Part shown: in pieces, positions 25,283 through 34,576 of the stretch
Layout: each line of letters begins with the position of its first letter
Position numbering within the stretch: position 1 is the first letter of the stretch
DNA from: SAR202 cluster bacterium bin16
Lineage (GTDB): Bacteria; Chloroflexota; Dehalococcoidia; Lucifugimonadales; Australimonadaceae
DNA length: 64,000 bases
Direction of reading: 5' to 3'
Assembly (NCBI GenBank): GCA_002238425.1
Contig: MPMJ01000014.1
Coordinates: 1 to 64,000 of the forward strand
Position numbers and translations under genes: made by a program
The notes under the pieces: generated by a model
Databases searched by the model: none
What the model was told of the DNA's origin: nothing
The model's input: the letters and a program-made list of their open reading frames with translations, nothing else

Positions 25283-26296
25283 CTAGAGGCTGAGCACGCT
25301 CGGTGCGAAGAGGTCCTCGACCTCCGGCTTCTCCGCGATGAGGTGCTGCTCGTGGAGGAAGTCGCTCACGGTTTCAATCATGGGGCGGTTCGCCTCCACC
25401 CCGTACACGAACGGATCGCCGTCGAGCAGCTTGCGGGTCTGCGCCATGTACTCCCTGCCGAACACCATGAAGGAAGGGATGCGCTCATTGAGCGTGGCCT
25501 CGGCGTGCCGCTTAGCCTGTACGAACGCGTCGTACAGATTGAACGCAGCCCACGGGTACTTGTCGTAGGTTGACTTCCTGATGGTGTACATCTGTGTGGC
25601 CGGGATGAAGCCGTACTTTGCGTAGAAGCGCGAGCCTTCCTCGATGAGGCTGGGAAAGAGAGGTCTGACCTTGCTCCAGTCGCCGCTTCCGCGTATCCGG
25701 GAGGAGCGGTCTATGACGTTGCCCGCAGCGCCCGCTCCTGCTCCCAGGCCGGAGACAGCGTCGATCTGATTGCTGAGGATCATCGAAGCGAGGCTCTCCG
25801 TCTCCGGGATGCGGGCAAACGAGATGCCCTCCGGCGGCTCGAAGCCGGTCACGCCGCCGTGGCTGAACTCCTCGCTCCGCTCCATGAACCAGTGGATGTC
25901 GTACTGCGAGACGCCGAAGTCGTGTTCGAGCACGCCGCGCAGCCAGATAGATGCAGTCATCTGGTACTCGGGGACTCCCACGCGCTTGCCCTTCAGGTCG
26001 GCAGGGACACTTATGCCGGAGTCCGCGTGGTGGCGAAGCTCGGCGTGCATGAAACGGCGCGACGCGAACACCGGCAGCGCCACGGCGTCATACCCCTTGC
26101 TCCGGGCGATGATGTACGACGCTACGGAGAGGGAGGAGACGTCAAACTCGTTGAAGGTGAACTGACGCCAGTAGCCGGTTGAACCGTCGGCGCGTGTAGC
26201 TGTGAGCTCTATCCCCTCCGGCTTGACCTTCCCTTCGAAAAGCGGGTTGACGATGTCGGCGGGGCTCCCGATCAGGCTCATCTGGACGTCCGGCAT
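25283..26296 (-). CDS. 4,5-dihydroxyphthalate decarboxylase-like / substrate-binding-fold protein
   Basis: A protein of about 337 residues with a periplasmic-binding-protein type II fold but no signal peptide. LKGKRVGVPEYQMTASIWLRG is the typical hinge signature of the family named after phthalate-pathway 4,5-dihydroxyphthalate decarboxylase; most members are not biochemically tested. The ATG at 26296 has GGAGGTG seven bases upstream; longer upstream frames are Gly/Ala-rich and unlikely. The gene starts 20 bases after the Gfo/Idh-type oxidoreductase stop, so they form a probable two-gene catabolic operon. Confidence 0.8.
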   Translation of the reverse strand: MPDVQMSLIGSPADIVNPLFEGKVKPEGIELTATRADGSTGYWRQFTFNEFDVSSLSVASYIIARSKGYDAVALPVFASRRFMHAELRHHADSGISVPADLKGKRVGVPEYQMTASIWLRGVLEHDFGVSQYDIHWFMERSEEFSHGGVTGFEPPEGISFARIPETESLASMILSNQIDAVSGLGAGAGAAGNVIDRSSRIRGSGDWSKVRPLFPSLIEEGSRFYAKYGFIPATQMYTIRKSTYDKYPWAAFNLYDAFVQAKRHAEATLNERIPSFMVFGREYMAQTRKLLDGDPFVYGVEANRPMIETVSDFLHEQHLIAEKPEVEDLFAPSVLSL

Positions 26297-26316
26297 AGAA
26301 GCACCTCCCGTATGCG

Positions 26317-27561
26317 TTAGTGAGCGAGACCCGGCGGCACCGGCACCTGGTGCTCGAGCATTACCTCCCGTCGTTCGCGGGCCGACTGCATCAGGCCCAA
26401 CTGGACCTCCAACGTCGCCATCCCCCACCGTCCGTCGTGGAATATGGGATTGCCGCGCACGATGCCGCTGTAGGCCTCCTCGATGGTCGGGTCGCCGCCG
26501 CCCTCCTTTACCTCGATGGGCTCCTCCCGAAGGCCATCGTCGTTGTAGACGTAGATGCCATTCGGCGACTGGCGCAGCAGGCCGCGCTCGCAGGTGACGA
26601 GGAGTAGGCCGAGGTCGCTCTGGAAACGCTGCCGTGGAGGACCGGAGGGGGCTCCCCCACCCTCCAAAGCGTTACGTTGCCCCTGCATGCTGGCAATACG
26701 CATCGCATCCTTGGCCTGAGCCTGGTCCCACGTGCCGGTGTTGATACCGTTCCTGACGCGAGCCCTATCCTCTGCCTGCGCGCCCGCCTCCATTTCCCAC
26801 GGCAGCAGTTCAGACGCCATGAAGTAGCCGTAGGCGTTGTAGACGATGGTAGCCGGCGTGCCGTCCTCGAACTCCAGATAGGCCGAGTAGTACCCCGGGG
26901 CTCCAGAGCGCCCTTCCATCCATATCCCGGTCGTACCGCGAACACTGCGGATGAGTCCTCCGCCGAGGAACCGGAGCGAGTCGATCTGGTGCGGCGCCTG
27001 GCGGAACGCGACGCCTCCGCCACGCTCGACGTCGACCTCCTCCGGCATGCGGGGGCGGAGCATCCAGTCCGTGAACGACATGACGTTCATCGCCCTGATC
27101 GCGCCGACCTCGCCGGAGCGGACGATGCGCCACATCGTCTGAACGGGCGGGTCGAACGCGCGGGTATGGCCGGAGAGCAGTTTGACGCCATGCTTCTCAG
27201 CCGTCTCAACCATGAGAGAGGCCTCATCCAGCGACAGGGCCATCGGCTTTTCGAGGACGATGTGCTTCCCGTGCTCGACAGCCATCACCGTGTGGGGGCA
27301 GTGGAAGTGGTTCGGAGTCGCGATCCAGACCACGTCGACGTCAGGGTCCTGGCATATCCCCTCGACGGAGTCGTACGTCTTCCCTCCGAAGTCGCGCTGG
27401 AAGGCTTCGAGGGCCTGCGGGCGCAGGTCTGCTGCAGCCACGACCTCGACGTTGGGCTCGTCACGCATCATGTTGAGCACGCCGCCACCCGCGTTGCCGA
27501 CCCCGATGATGCCGAACCGCAGGACAGGGTTCCCGTTCGAGGAAGAGCTGGATGTGGTCAC
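26317..27561 (-). CDS. Gfo/Idh/MocA family oxidoreductase
   Basis: A 414-residue NAD(P)-dependent dehydrogenase of the glucose-fructose oxidoreductase family. The Rossmann motif is FGIIGVGNAGGG; ATPNHFHCPH and EKPMALSLDEA (the catalytic Lys of the EKP motif) follow, then HQIDSLRFLGGG. Substrates are usually sugars or cyclitols, but this cannot be told here. The GTG at 27561 is preceded by GGAGGCG. It is upstream of, and closely linked to, the dihydroxyphthalate decarboxylase-like gene. Confidence 0.9.
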   Translation of the reverse strand: MTTSSSSSNGNPVLRFGIIGVGNAGGGVLNMMRDEPNVEVVAAADLRPQALEAFQRDFGGKTYDSVEGICQDPDVDVVWIATPNHFHCPHTVMAVEHGKHIVLEKPMALSLDEASLMVETAEKHGVKLLSGHTRAFDPPVQTMWRIVRSGEVGAIRAMNVMSFTDWMLRPRMPEEVDVERGGGVAFRQAPHQIDSLRFLGGGLIRSVRGTTGIWMEGRSGAPGYYSAYLEFEDGTPATIVYNAYGYFMASELLPWEMEAGAQAEDRARVRNGINTGTWDQAQAKDAMRIASMQGQRNALEGGGAPSGPPRQRFQSDLGLLLVTCERGLLRQSPNGIYVYNDDGLREEPIEVKEGGGDPTIEEAYSGIVRGNPIFHDGRWGMATLEVQLGLMQSARERREVMLEHQVPVPPGLAH

Positions 27562-27682
27562 GATGGCGCCTCCGTTCGTGGGTTTCACCGCGTCGCAGCG
27601 GATACCCGTGGTCAGACAGGGCACAGGTTAGGCCGCTGTTCGCTCGCTCACAAGCCTACTTCTGCCGAACCGGCGCGGGAGT

Positions 27683-29197
27683 TCAGTTGTCGAGGGCGTC
27701 GAGGTCGATGAGCTGGCGGCGAAGCCAGTCGGTGATGTCCTCGCGCTCGATGCAGTCCCGCATCAGGTCAGCCCTGCGCTTGCGCTCCTCCGGCGGCATC
27801 GAGAGTGCCTCGTCGAGCGCCCGAGCCGCACCTTCGATGTCGGCAGGAGCAACGGGGAGCGCGCCGACGCGAAGTTGTTCGTAGGCTCCGGCGGACTCCG
27901 AGAGGATAAGCACGCCGTCCCTGCGGTTGACGATGGGGCCTTCCTTGGCGACGAGGTTCATGCCGTCGATGACGGCGTTGACGAGCAGCACGTCGTAGAG
28001 ACGCATGCCGGCCATGGCCTGGGTGTAGTTGTTCTCGTAGAAGACCTCGATGGGGGTCCAGTCGTCCGTGCCGAACCGTTCGTTGATGCGCCTGATGGCG
28101 ATGTCTACTTCCTCCACGTAGCGCTGGTACTGACGGATGTGCGTGCGCGACGGGACGAGGAACGCGAGGAAGCGCACGTTGCCGCGCAGGTCGGGTCGCC
28201 TGTCCAACAACGTCTCGTAGGCCGCGAACCCTCGAACGATGTTCTTGCTGGGCTCTGCGCGGTCGACGCGGACGATGGTCTGCTTGCCGAGGTGGGGCGT
28301 GAGCCGTTGCTCGTACTCGTCGGCACGCGGGGAATTGGCGATATCGCGCACCTCGTCCACATCGATAGAGATGGGGTAGCAGCGTACGAGGGTGGTGCGT
28401 CCCTTGTAGTGGACGCACGATCCGGTACGGTCGACGACAGCTCCTTCCAGGAAGGCGTCGCAACTGCCGAGGAAGGAGCGGACGTCGCGCGGCGCTTGGA
28501 AGCCGACGATGTCGGCCTGGCAGAGGCTGTCGCAGATGGCGGTGCGGATCATGGCCGGGAGGAGTTCCCAGTAACTCGCGGTGGGCCACGGGATGTGGAC
28601 GAACTCGTGGATGCGGGCGTGGGGCAGCTGCTCCCGCACCATGCCGGGGACGAGGTAGAGCTGGTAGTCGTGCACCATCACCAGCGGACGGGCGTCGGTC
28701 TGAGCCGCCTCGTCCACGACCGCATCTGCGAACTCACGGTTGACGTGGACGTAGCCGTTCTCCCAGGCGTCGTAGACGGCGGCATCCACGCGGGGGGTGT
28801 ACGGAGAGCTCCACATGTAGTGCTGGATGAACCAGAGGAGGGGGTTGCAGATAATGTTGTAGTGCTTGTGATAGGCGCGGCGGGGGGTGTTGATGAACCT
28901 GACGGAGACGCGCTGGCCGGGGAGCGGAGACGGGACCGCCCTGCTCTCGTTCGCCCGCGCGGCCCGGCGGTCGCCCTCGCTCATGGCCGAAGCGATCCAG
29001 GTGAAATCGACGTGGTTGGTGAGCCCGCTGAGCGCGGTCACGACACCGCCGCTGCCGCGGCGCGCCTGCAACTCGCCGCCGGATGCGACGTGGTACTCCA
29101 TGGGGCCACGATTGGAGACGAGGATGAGGCGCTGGTCGCGGAGCAGGTCGTCTGCAAGGGCCTTCAGGGAGTCGTGGGCGTTCGTGGGGGTCTGCAT
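27683..29197 (-). CDS. otsA: Trehalose-6-phosphate synthase (GT20)
   Basis: A 504-residue GT-B glycosyltransferase of family 20 that joins glucose from a nucleotide sugar to glucose-6-phosphate. Motifs include SNRGPMEY near the N-terminus, MVHDYQLYLVPG, HIPWPTASYWELLP, RVDRAEPSKNIVRGF and MNLVAKEG. The RVDRAEPSKN segment differs from the usual RLDYxKGI of OtsA, so a related product such as glucosylglycerol phosphate is possible. ATG 29197 follows GGAGGAGAGG. Together with otsB it suggests synthesis of a compatible solute. Confidence 0.88.
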   Translation of the reverse strand: MQTPTNAHDSLKALADDLLRDQRLILVSNRGPMEYHVASGGELQARRGSGGVVTALSGLTNHVDFTWIASAMSEGDRRAARANESRAVPSPLPGQRVSVRFINTPRRAYHKHYNIICNPLLWFIQHYMWSSPYTPRVDAAVYDAWENGYVHVNREFADAVVDEAAQTDARPLVMVHDYQLYLVPGMVREQLPHARIHEFVHIPWPTASYWELLPAMIRTAICDSLCQADIVGFQAPRDVRSFLGSCDAFLEGAVVDRTGSCVHYKGRTTLVRCYPISIDVDEVRDIANSPRADEYEQRLTPHLGKQTIVRVDRAEPSKNIVRGFAAYETLLDRRPDLRGNVRFLAFLVPSRTHIRQYQRYVEEVDIAIRRINERFGTDDWTPIEVFYENNYTQAMAGMRLYDVLLVNAVIDGMNLVAKEGPIVNRRDGVLILSESAGAYEQLRVGALPVAPADIEGAARALDEALSMPPEERKRRADLMRDCIEREDITDWLRRQLIDLDALDN

Positions 29198-29292
29198 CGG
29201 TGGCCTCTCCTCCGCGCTCCACACGCGCCCCGAAATCACCGCCCGTTACGCCGCTCTTGCCGGAGGAAGGGTCGTGGAAAACGCCTTGCAAG

Positions 29293-29328
29293 CCGGATGG
29301 TCGCTCCCCCAGAGCAGCGACCATCCGG
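29293..29328. repeat. Perfect 13-bp inverted repeat with 10-base loop
   Basis: CCGGATGGTCGCT (29293-29305) is complementary to AGCGACCATCCGG (29316-29328). No T-run follows on either strand, so it is more likely an operator, a structured RNA or a mobile-element remnant than a terminator. It lies upstream of otsA on the minus strand. Confidence 0.6.
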
Positions 29329-29379
29329 ACGCGGGCACGCTACCATACGGCTGGGGGAGGGTCAAACGAACGGAGGGCA

Positions 29380-29425
29380 CATCGGTGTCTCAGTTTGCCT
29401 CTCATCGGTGTCTCAATCTGGCCCT
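29380..29425. repeat. Two tandem 23-bp repeats
   Basis: CATCGGTGTCTCA occurs at 29380-29392 and again at 29403-29415; the 10 bases after each copy are also similar. Two units with no spacer do not make a CRISPR. They may be a duplicated protein site or an insertion-sequence end. Confidence 0.5.
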
Positions 29426-29504
29426 GTACAACACGCCTGTTCCGGCTGCGAGGTCCTGCCTTCGGCGCGCTAAAGCGCGGGAACGACGCGGGCAGGAGTG
29501 ACGC

Positions 29505-29533
29505 TTGACTCGCCTGCGCAGGTGTACGATAAT
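29505..29533 (+). promoter_or_regulatory. Sigma-70-type promoter of the tRNA-tuf operon
   Basis: TTGACT (29505-29510) and GATAAT (29528-29533) are separated by exactly 17 bases and lie about 57 bases before the first tRNA. This is a strong match to the housekeeping consensus, as expected for stable-RNA transcription. Confidence 0.8.
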
Positions 29534-29542
29534 CTGCGATTG

Positions 29543-29567
29543 GACGGGCCTGCGGGCCGTCTTTTTT
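29543..29567 (+). terminator. Terminator-like hairpin with T-run just after the promoter
   Basis: ACGGGCC-tgc-GGGCCGT (one internal G/G mismatch) is followed by TTTTTT (29562-29567). It begins within a few bases of the expected transcription start. It could be an attenuator for the tRNA-tuf operon, or end transcription arriving from upstream. Confidence 0.55.
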
Positions 29568-29589
29568 GGTTGAGGCGGATGCCGTCCCG

Positions 29590-29664
29590 GCCCGAGTGGC
29601 GCAACGGCAGCGCAGCCGATTTGTAATCGGCAGGTTGTGGGTTCGACTCCCTCCTCGGGCTCCA
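29590..29664 (+). tRNA. tRNA-Thr (anticodon TGT)
   Basis: A cloverleaf with acceptor stem GCCCGAG/CTCGGGC, anticodon stem GCCGA/TCGGC, loop TTTGTAA (anticodon TGT, reads ACA) and T-loop TTCGACT. The T-stem GTGGG/CCCTC has one mismatch. CCA is encoded at 29662-29664. First RNA of the operon. Confidence 0.93.
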
Positions 29665-29762
29665 GGTCTCACCGGGGAGAGGGCCTCTCCTGCGGAGAGG
29701 GAGCCCCTCCGTTGGAGGGGGAGTGTTAGGATACGTTCATCGGATCGGCGCACAGCCTCCGT
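29665..29762. repeat. GC-rich hairpin spacer between tRNAs, related to the CCTTCCCC repeat family
   Basis: This 98-base spacer is unusually rich in small palindromes: CTCTCCtgcGGAGAG and CCCCTCCgttGGAGGGG. On the minus strand, 29702-29730 reads CCTAACACTCCCCCTCC, resembling the start of the repeats at 5133-5165 and 35205-35237. The hairpins could serve as tRNA processing signals. Confidence 0.4.
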
Positions 29763-29849
29763 GGAGGGATGGGAGAGCGGCTAAATCCATCAGACTGTAA
29801 ATCTGACGCCCTCAGGGCTACGCAGGTTCGAATCCTGCTCCCTCCACCA
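29763..29849 (+). tRNA. tRNA-Tyr (anticodon GTA)
   Basis: An 87-base class II tRNA: acceptor GGAGGGA/TCCCTCC, anticodon stem TCAGA/TCTGA with loop CTGTAAA (anticodon GTA), a long variable arm (GCCCTCAGGGC) as expected for bacterial tRNA-Tyr, T-loop TTCGAAT, and encoded CCA at 29847-29849. Confidence 0.96.
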
Positions 29850-29878
29850 CGCCGCGCCGCAGAACAACAGTACGACAC

Positions 29879-29954
29879 GCCCACATAGCTCAGGCGGTAG
29901 AGCACGTTCTTGGTAAGAACGAGGTCATCGGTTCAAGTCCGATTGTGGGCTCCA
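29879..29954 (+). tRNA. tRNA-Thr (anticodon GGT)
   Basis: Acceptor GCCCACA/TGTGGGC, anticodon stem CGTTC/GAACG with loop TTGGTAA (anticodon GGT, reads ACC/ACT), T-loop TTCAAGT and encoded CCA at 29952-29954. Directly upstream of tuf, as thrT is in the E. coli tufB operon. Confidence 0.96.
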
Positions 29955-30056
29955 GGCGACTGCAAGGGGCCGGGAGCGTTCCGAAGGGCTCCGGGCCGAT
30001 GACAGCGAGAAACGAAAAGGAAGCATCAGAGAGAACAGCAGGAGGCAGAGGGTTAG

Positions 30057-31253
<1,197 letters not shown>

Positions 31254-31262
31254 GGAGCGATC

Positions 31263-31433
31263 GTGGCCAAGAAGCGAGGAGACGTCCGCCAGTTGATCAA
31301 CTTGGCATGCACCGAGTGTCGCGAGCGGACGTACCACAGCCAGAAGAACCGGCGGAACGATCCGAACCGGATGGAGTTGAACAAGTTCTGCCCACGCTGC
31401 AGGACGCATCGCCTCCACCGTGAGGTGCGGTAG
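31263..31433 (+). CDS. rpmG: 50S ribosomal protein L33
   Basis: A 56-residue protein read from GTG 31263, with AAGGAG seven bases upstream. It has a zinc-ribbon form of L33: Cys pairs in [10 protein letters not shown] and [11 protein letters not shown], the [15 protein letters not shown] core and a basic C-terminus ending HREVR. Position between tuf and secE is the standard bacterial arrangement. Confidence 0.97.
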   Translation: MAKKRGDVRQLINLACTECRERTYHSQKNRRNDPNRMELNKFCPRCRTHRLHREVR

Positions 31434-31434
31434 C

Positions 31435-31677
31435 GTGGCACAATCTCGAGGCCGGAACCCGCTCCGCTCGATGATGGACGAGGGCCAGGTCCGCCGCCGA
31501 GGCAGATTGGCCTTCGTAGGCGAGGTGTGGAGCGAACTGACGAAGGTAACGTGGCCTTCACGCGAGGACGCCGCACGTCTGACAGTGCTGGTGCTGGGCG
31601 TGTCGGCTGTCGTGGGAGTGTTCCTGGCCCTGTGGGACCTCGGCTTCAGCACGTTGGTGGAGCGGGTGTTCCTGTAG
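31435..31677 (+). CDS. secE: Preprotein translocase subunit SecE
   Basis: An 80-residue SecE. A basic, cytoplasmic N-terminus is followed by the conserved VWSELTKVTWPSREDAARL amphipathic segment and one membrane helix (LTVLVLGVSAVVGVFLALW). It clamps SecY in the translocation channel. GTG 31435 lies one base after the rpmG stop, so the two are tightly coupled. Confidence 0.96.
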   Translation: MAQSRGRNPLRSMMDEGQVRRRGRLAFVGEVWSELTKVTWPSREDAARLTVLVLGVSAVVGVFLALWDLGFSTLVERVFL

Positions 31678-31726
31678 GCAGGGCGCACTGCGGCACCTTT
31701 CATCTGATCAAGAAAGACAGAGGCTC

Positions 31727-32296
31727 ATGACGCAACAATCCGTCATACCGGAGATCGAGTCTCACTGGTATATCGTGCACACGTACTCCGGCCAGGAGGA
31801 CCGTGTGAAGCGGAACCTGGAACTGCGGATCGAGTCCATGGACGTGAAGGACAAGATCTTCAGGGTCGTGGTGCCGACCGAAGAAGAGATCGAGATGAAG
31901 GAGGGGAAGCGCAAGTCCGTCCAGCGCAAGATATTCCCCGGCTACATCCTGATCCTGATGCGGATGGACGACGAGAGCTGGTACGTGGTGCGGAACACGC
32001 CGGGCGTAACCGGCTTCGTCTCTTCCGAGGACGAGCGCGAACGCCGTCCGAAGCCGGTCCCGCTGGAGGATCGGGAGGTGGCGACCATCCTGAACCGGAT
32101 GGAAGAGCCCACCCCGCGCATCAAGGTGGGGCTCGCCCCCGGCCAGATGGTGCGGATCACCGGCGGGCCGTTCGCCGAGTTCATGGGCTCCGTGGACACG
32201 GTGGACGAAGACAAGGGCAAGGTACGCGTACTCGTGTCGTTCTTCGGACGCGAGACGCCGGTTGAATTGGACTTCCTGCAGGTAGAGAGGGCGTAA
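31727..32296 (+). CDS. nusG: Transcription termination/antitermination factor NusG
   Basis: A 189-residue NusG with the NGN domain (WYIVHTYSGQEDRVKRNLE at the N-terminus, KIFPGYILILMRMDD, VVRNTPGVTGFV) and a C-terminal KOW domain (PGQMVRITGGPFAEFMG, VRVLVSFFGRETPVELDF). It binds RNA polymerase and couples it to Rho or the ribosome. Its stop is immediately followed by the rplK GTG. Confidence 0.99.
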   Translation: MTQQSVIPEIESHWYIVHTYSGQEDRVKRNLELRIESMDVKDKIFRVVVPTEEEIEMKEGKRKSVQRKIFPGYILILMRMDDESWYVVRNTPGVTGFVSSEDERERRPKPVPLEDREVATILNRMEEPTPRIKVGLAPGQMVRITGGPFAEFMGSVDTVDEDKGKVRVLVSFFGRETPVELDFLQVERA

Positions 32297-32725
32297 GTGG
32301 CGAAGCGAGTTCGGGCGGTTCTAAAGCTACAACTTCCGGCCGGGAGCGCGACACCCGCGCCTCCGGTGGGGCCGGCGCTGGGTCAGCACGGCATCAACAT
32401 CATGGGTTTCGTGAAGGAGTACAACGCTCGCACCGCGAACCAGGCGGGGACCATCATCCCTGCCGAGATCACGGTGTTCGAGGACGCCTCGTTCACGTTC
32501 GTGACGAAGACGCCTCCGGCGTCTGAACTCATCCGCAAGTCCATGGGTGTGGACAAGGGCTCCAGCAGCCCGCGTCACGAGCGCGCAGGTTCGCTCTCCC
32601 GCTCCGCCATCCGCGAGATAGCAGAGACGAAGCAGAAGGACCTGAACGCGGCCGACCTGGACGCCGCCATGAAGATCATCGAAGGCACGGCTCGCAGCAT
32701 GGGCGTTGCGGTAGAGGGAGAGTAG
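32297..32725 (+). CDS. rplK: 50S ribosomal protein L11
   Basis: A 142-residue L11 starting at GTG with no gap after nusG. The proline-rich N-terminal domain ([20 protein letters not shown]) and [15 protein letters not shown] are diagnostic; the C-terminal rRNA-binding domain ends with [11 protein letters not shown]. It forms the GTPase-associated stalk base. Confidence 0.99.
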   Translation: MAKRVRAVLKLQLPAGSATPAPPVGPALGQHGINIMGFVKEYNARTANQAGTIIPAEITVFEDASFTFVTKTPPASELIRKSMGVDKGSSSPRHERAGSLSRSAIREIAETKQKDLNAADLDAAMKIIEGTARSMGVAVEGE

Positions 32726-32727
32726 GC

Positions 32728-33441
32728 ATGGTGAAGCACGGCAAGCGCTACCGCTCCGCAGCAGAGACGGTGGACCGGCAGCAGCGGTACGAACCCGAAG
32801 CAGCGATCGGACTGCTGCGACAGACCGCAACGAGCAAGTTCGACGAGACAGTGGAACTGCACCTGCGAACGAGCGCAGACCCGCGTCACGCCGACCAACA
32901 GCTTCGAGGCGTTGCCTCGCTCCCACACGGGCTGGGGAAGCCTGTCCGCGTAGCGGTGTTCGTCGCCGGTGAGCGGGCACTGGCCGCCCAGGAGGCCGGG
33001 GCGGAGGTCGTCGGTGCCGATGACCTGGTCGAGCGCATCGAGGGAGGGTTCCTAGACTTCGACGTGGCCATCGCGACGCCGGACATGATGGGCAAGATCG
33101 GACGGCTAGGCCGGGTGCTGGGCCGCAGAGGCCTGATGCCGAACCCGCGCACGAACACCGTCGTGCAGCCGCAGGACATCCCGGACGCCGTACGGGAGGC
33201 GAAGAAGGGACGGGTTGAGTTGCGGATGGACCGCACCGCCATCATCCATTCGCCGCTGGGGAAGACGAGTTTCCCCGACGAGCAATTGCTCGAGAACATG
33301 GCCTCTGTGATGGACACGGTGAACCGGCTCCGCCCGGCAGCCGTGAAGGGCCCGTTCATCAAGACAGCACACCTCACGACAACGATGGGCCCGAGCGTGC
33401 CACTGGACGTGGGCTCGACGATGGCGATGAAGGTCGAGTAG
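32728..33441 (+). CDS. rplA: 50S ribosomal protein L1
   Basis: A 237-residue L1, two bases after rplK. Signatures are KFDETVELHLR, LPHGLGKPVRVAVF, the RGLMPNPRTNTV motif and KGPFIKTAHLTTTMGPSV at the C-terminus. In many bacteria L1 also represses translation of the L11-L1 mRNA; no site was traced here. Confidence 0.99.
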   Translation: MVKHGKRYRSAAETVDRQQRYEPEAAIGLLRQTATSKFDETVELHLRTSADPRHADQQLRGVASLPHGLGKPVRVAVFVAGERALAAQEAGAEVVGADDLVERIEGGFLDFDVAIATPDMMGKIGRLGRVLGRRGLMPNPRTNTVVQPQDIPDAVREAKKGRVELRMDRTAIIHSPLGKTSFPDEQLLENMASVMDTVNRLRPAAVKGPFIKTAHLTTTMGPSVPLDVGSTMAMKVE

Positions 33442-33454
33442 ACTGATTACAACA

Positions 33455-33590
33455 AGCGAATAGCCAACGCCGAAGACCGTGGGTCCCCCATCGCGGGGTT
33501 AAGCCGGAAGGGCCCACCGAGGCGCGCCTGATCAGCCTCATATCCCTATGAGCAACGCAGGGCCCGCGTCTTCGGAAGCGGGTCTTTTCT
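33455..33590 (+). ncRNA. Ribosomal protein L10 leader (autoregulatory mRNA element)
   Basis: The 165-base gap between rplA and rplJ holds a structured leader: a stem around CCGTGGGT-CCCCCATCGCGGGG-AAGGGCCCACCGAGG, then the terminator hairpin at 33563-33590. In other bacteria this place carries the L10 leader, where the L10(L12)4 complex binds its own mRNA. I infer the family from position and shape without a covariance search. Confidence 0.65.
33563..33590 (+). terminator. Attenuator hairpin before rplJ
   Basis: CCCGC (33563-33567) pairs with GCGGG (33578-33582) around a TCTTCGGA tip with a stable UUCG tetraloop, followed by TCTTTTCTT. It looks like an intrinsic terminator sitting just before the rplJ Shine-Dalgarno GGAGAGG, as in L10-leader attenuation. 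Confidence 0.7.
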
Positions 33591-33606
33591 TATGGAGAGG
33601 TGAACA

Positions 33607-34131
33607 GTGCCGACAGAAGCGAAACGGGAAGCAGTGGCAGAACTGGCGGAGCGCCTGAGCAAGGCCGCCATCGTCATCGCCACGGACTTCTCCGGCCTCA
33701 AGGTCAACCAGATGACCGAACTGCGGCATCGCCTGCGCGAGCAGGGCGTCGAGTACCGGGTGGTCAAGAACCGCATCGCGTCCATCGCGGCCGGCGAATC
33801 AGGGGTCGAGGCCTTCCGGGACATCCTGGAGGGCGCGACCGGCGTGGTGCTCGGTTACGAGGATCCGGTAGCAGCGGCGAAGGCCGTGAACGACTTCGTG
33901 CGGCAGACTCGTGCGGAGTTGAAGGTGCGCAAGGGTGTGATGGACGGCGCGCTCATCAGCGAGGCTCAGGTCGTCGCTCTGGCCGCGCTGCCGAGCAAGG
34001 ACGAACTCGTCGCCAAGCTGCTGGGGCAGATGAATGCGCCCATCAGCGGCCTGGTGAACGTCCTCAGCGGCCCGACACGAGCTCTTGCCATCGTTCTGCA
34101 GCGCCGTGCGGAGCAGCTGGGCACTGCCTGA
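33607..34131 (+). CDS. rplJ: 50S ribosomal protein L10
   Basis: A 174-residue L10 starting at GTG. It shows AIVIATDFSGLKVNQMTELRHRLRE, VEYRVVKNRIA and the C-terminal helix (NVLSGPTRALAIVLQRRAEQL) that carries L7/L12 dimers. It is preceded by the L10 leader and attenuator and followed 39 bases later by rplL. Confidence 0.99.
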   Translation: MPTEAKREAVAELAERLSKAAIVIATDFSGLKVNQMTELRHRLREQGVEYRVVKNRIASIAAGESGVEAFRDILEGATGVVLGYEDPVAAAKAVNDFVRQTRAELKVRKGVMDGALISEAQVVALAALPSKDELVAKLLGQMNAPISGLVNVLSGPTRALAIVLQRRAEQLGTA

Positions 34132-34170
34132 TAGCAACAACGAAACGCAACAGGGAAACAGGAGGACCAA

Positions 34171-34551
34171 GTGGCAACCAAGGAAGAACTCATTGAGTCG
34201 ATAAAGTCCCTCTCCGTGCTGGAGCTTTCGGAGCTCGTGAAGGCGCTGGAAGAAGAGTTCGGCGTGAGCGCAGCTGCACCGGTGGCAGTCGCTGCCGCCC
34301 CTGCCGCAGGCGGGGATGCAGCCGAGGCCGCGGAGGAACAGTTCGAGTTCACCGTGACCCTGACGGACATCGGCGCGAACAAGATCAACGTCATCAAGAC
34401 GGTGCGCGAGCTGACGAACCTCGGCCTGCGCGAGGCGAAGGAGATGGTGGAGAGCGCCCCCGTCGCCGTGCGGGAGAGCATCAGCAAGGAAGAGGCCGAG
34501 GACACGAAGAAGAAGCTGGAGGAGACCGGCGCAACGGTTACCGTCGCGTAG
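34171..34551 (+). CDS. rplL: 50S ribosomal protein L7/L12
   Basis: A 126-residue L7/L12. An N-terminal dimerisation domain ([19 protein letters not shown]), an Ala-rich hinge ([15 protein letters not shown]) and the C-terminal factor-binding domain ([24 protein letters not shown]) are all present. It ends the ribosomal operon; a terminator follows, and rpoB, which often comes next, is absent. Confidence 0.99.
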   Translation: MATKEELIESIKSLSVLELSELVKALEEEFGVSAAAPVAVAAAPAAGGDAAEAAEEQFEFTVTLTDIGANKINVIKTVRELTNLGLREAKEMVESAPVAVRESISKEEAEDTKKKLEETGATVTVA

Positions 34552-34576
34552 GTCCCGGCAACGCACAGTGGAAACA

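Larger units (their letters stand above)
29198..29504. other. Non-coding stretch upstream of the tRNA-tuf operon
   Basis: No gene with convincing coding character lies here. It holds a long perfect inverted repeat (29293-29328) and a pair of direct repeats (29380-29425), listed separately, and the otsA leader at its left edge. Confidence 0.6.

Noticed and set aside
29380-29425. CRISPR-like repeats
   Set aside because: Only two adjoining copies without spacers and no cas genes in the window.
34171-34551. rpoB downstream of rplL
   Set aside because: No RNA polymerase subunit sequence exists after rplL; the next gene is DinB-like.
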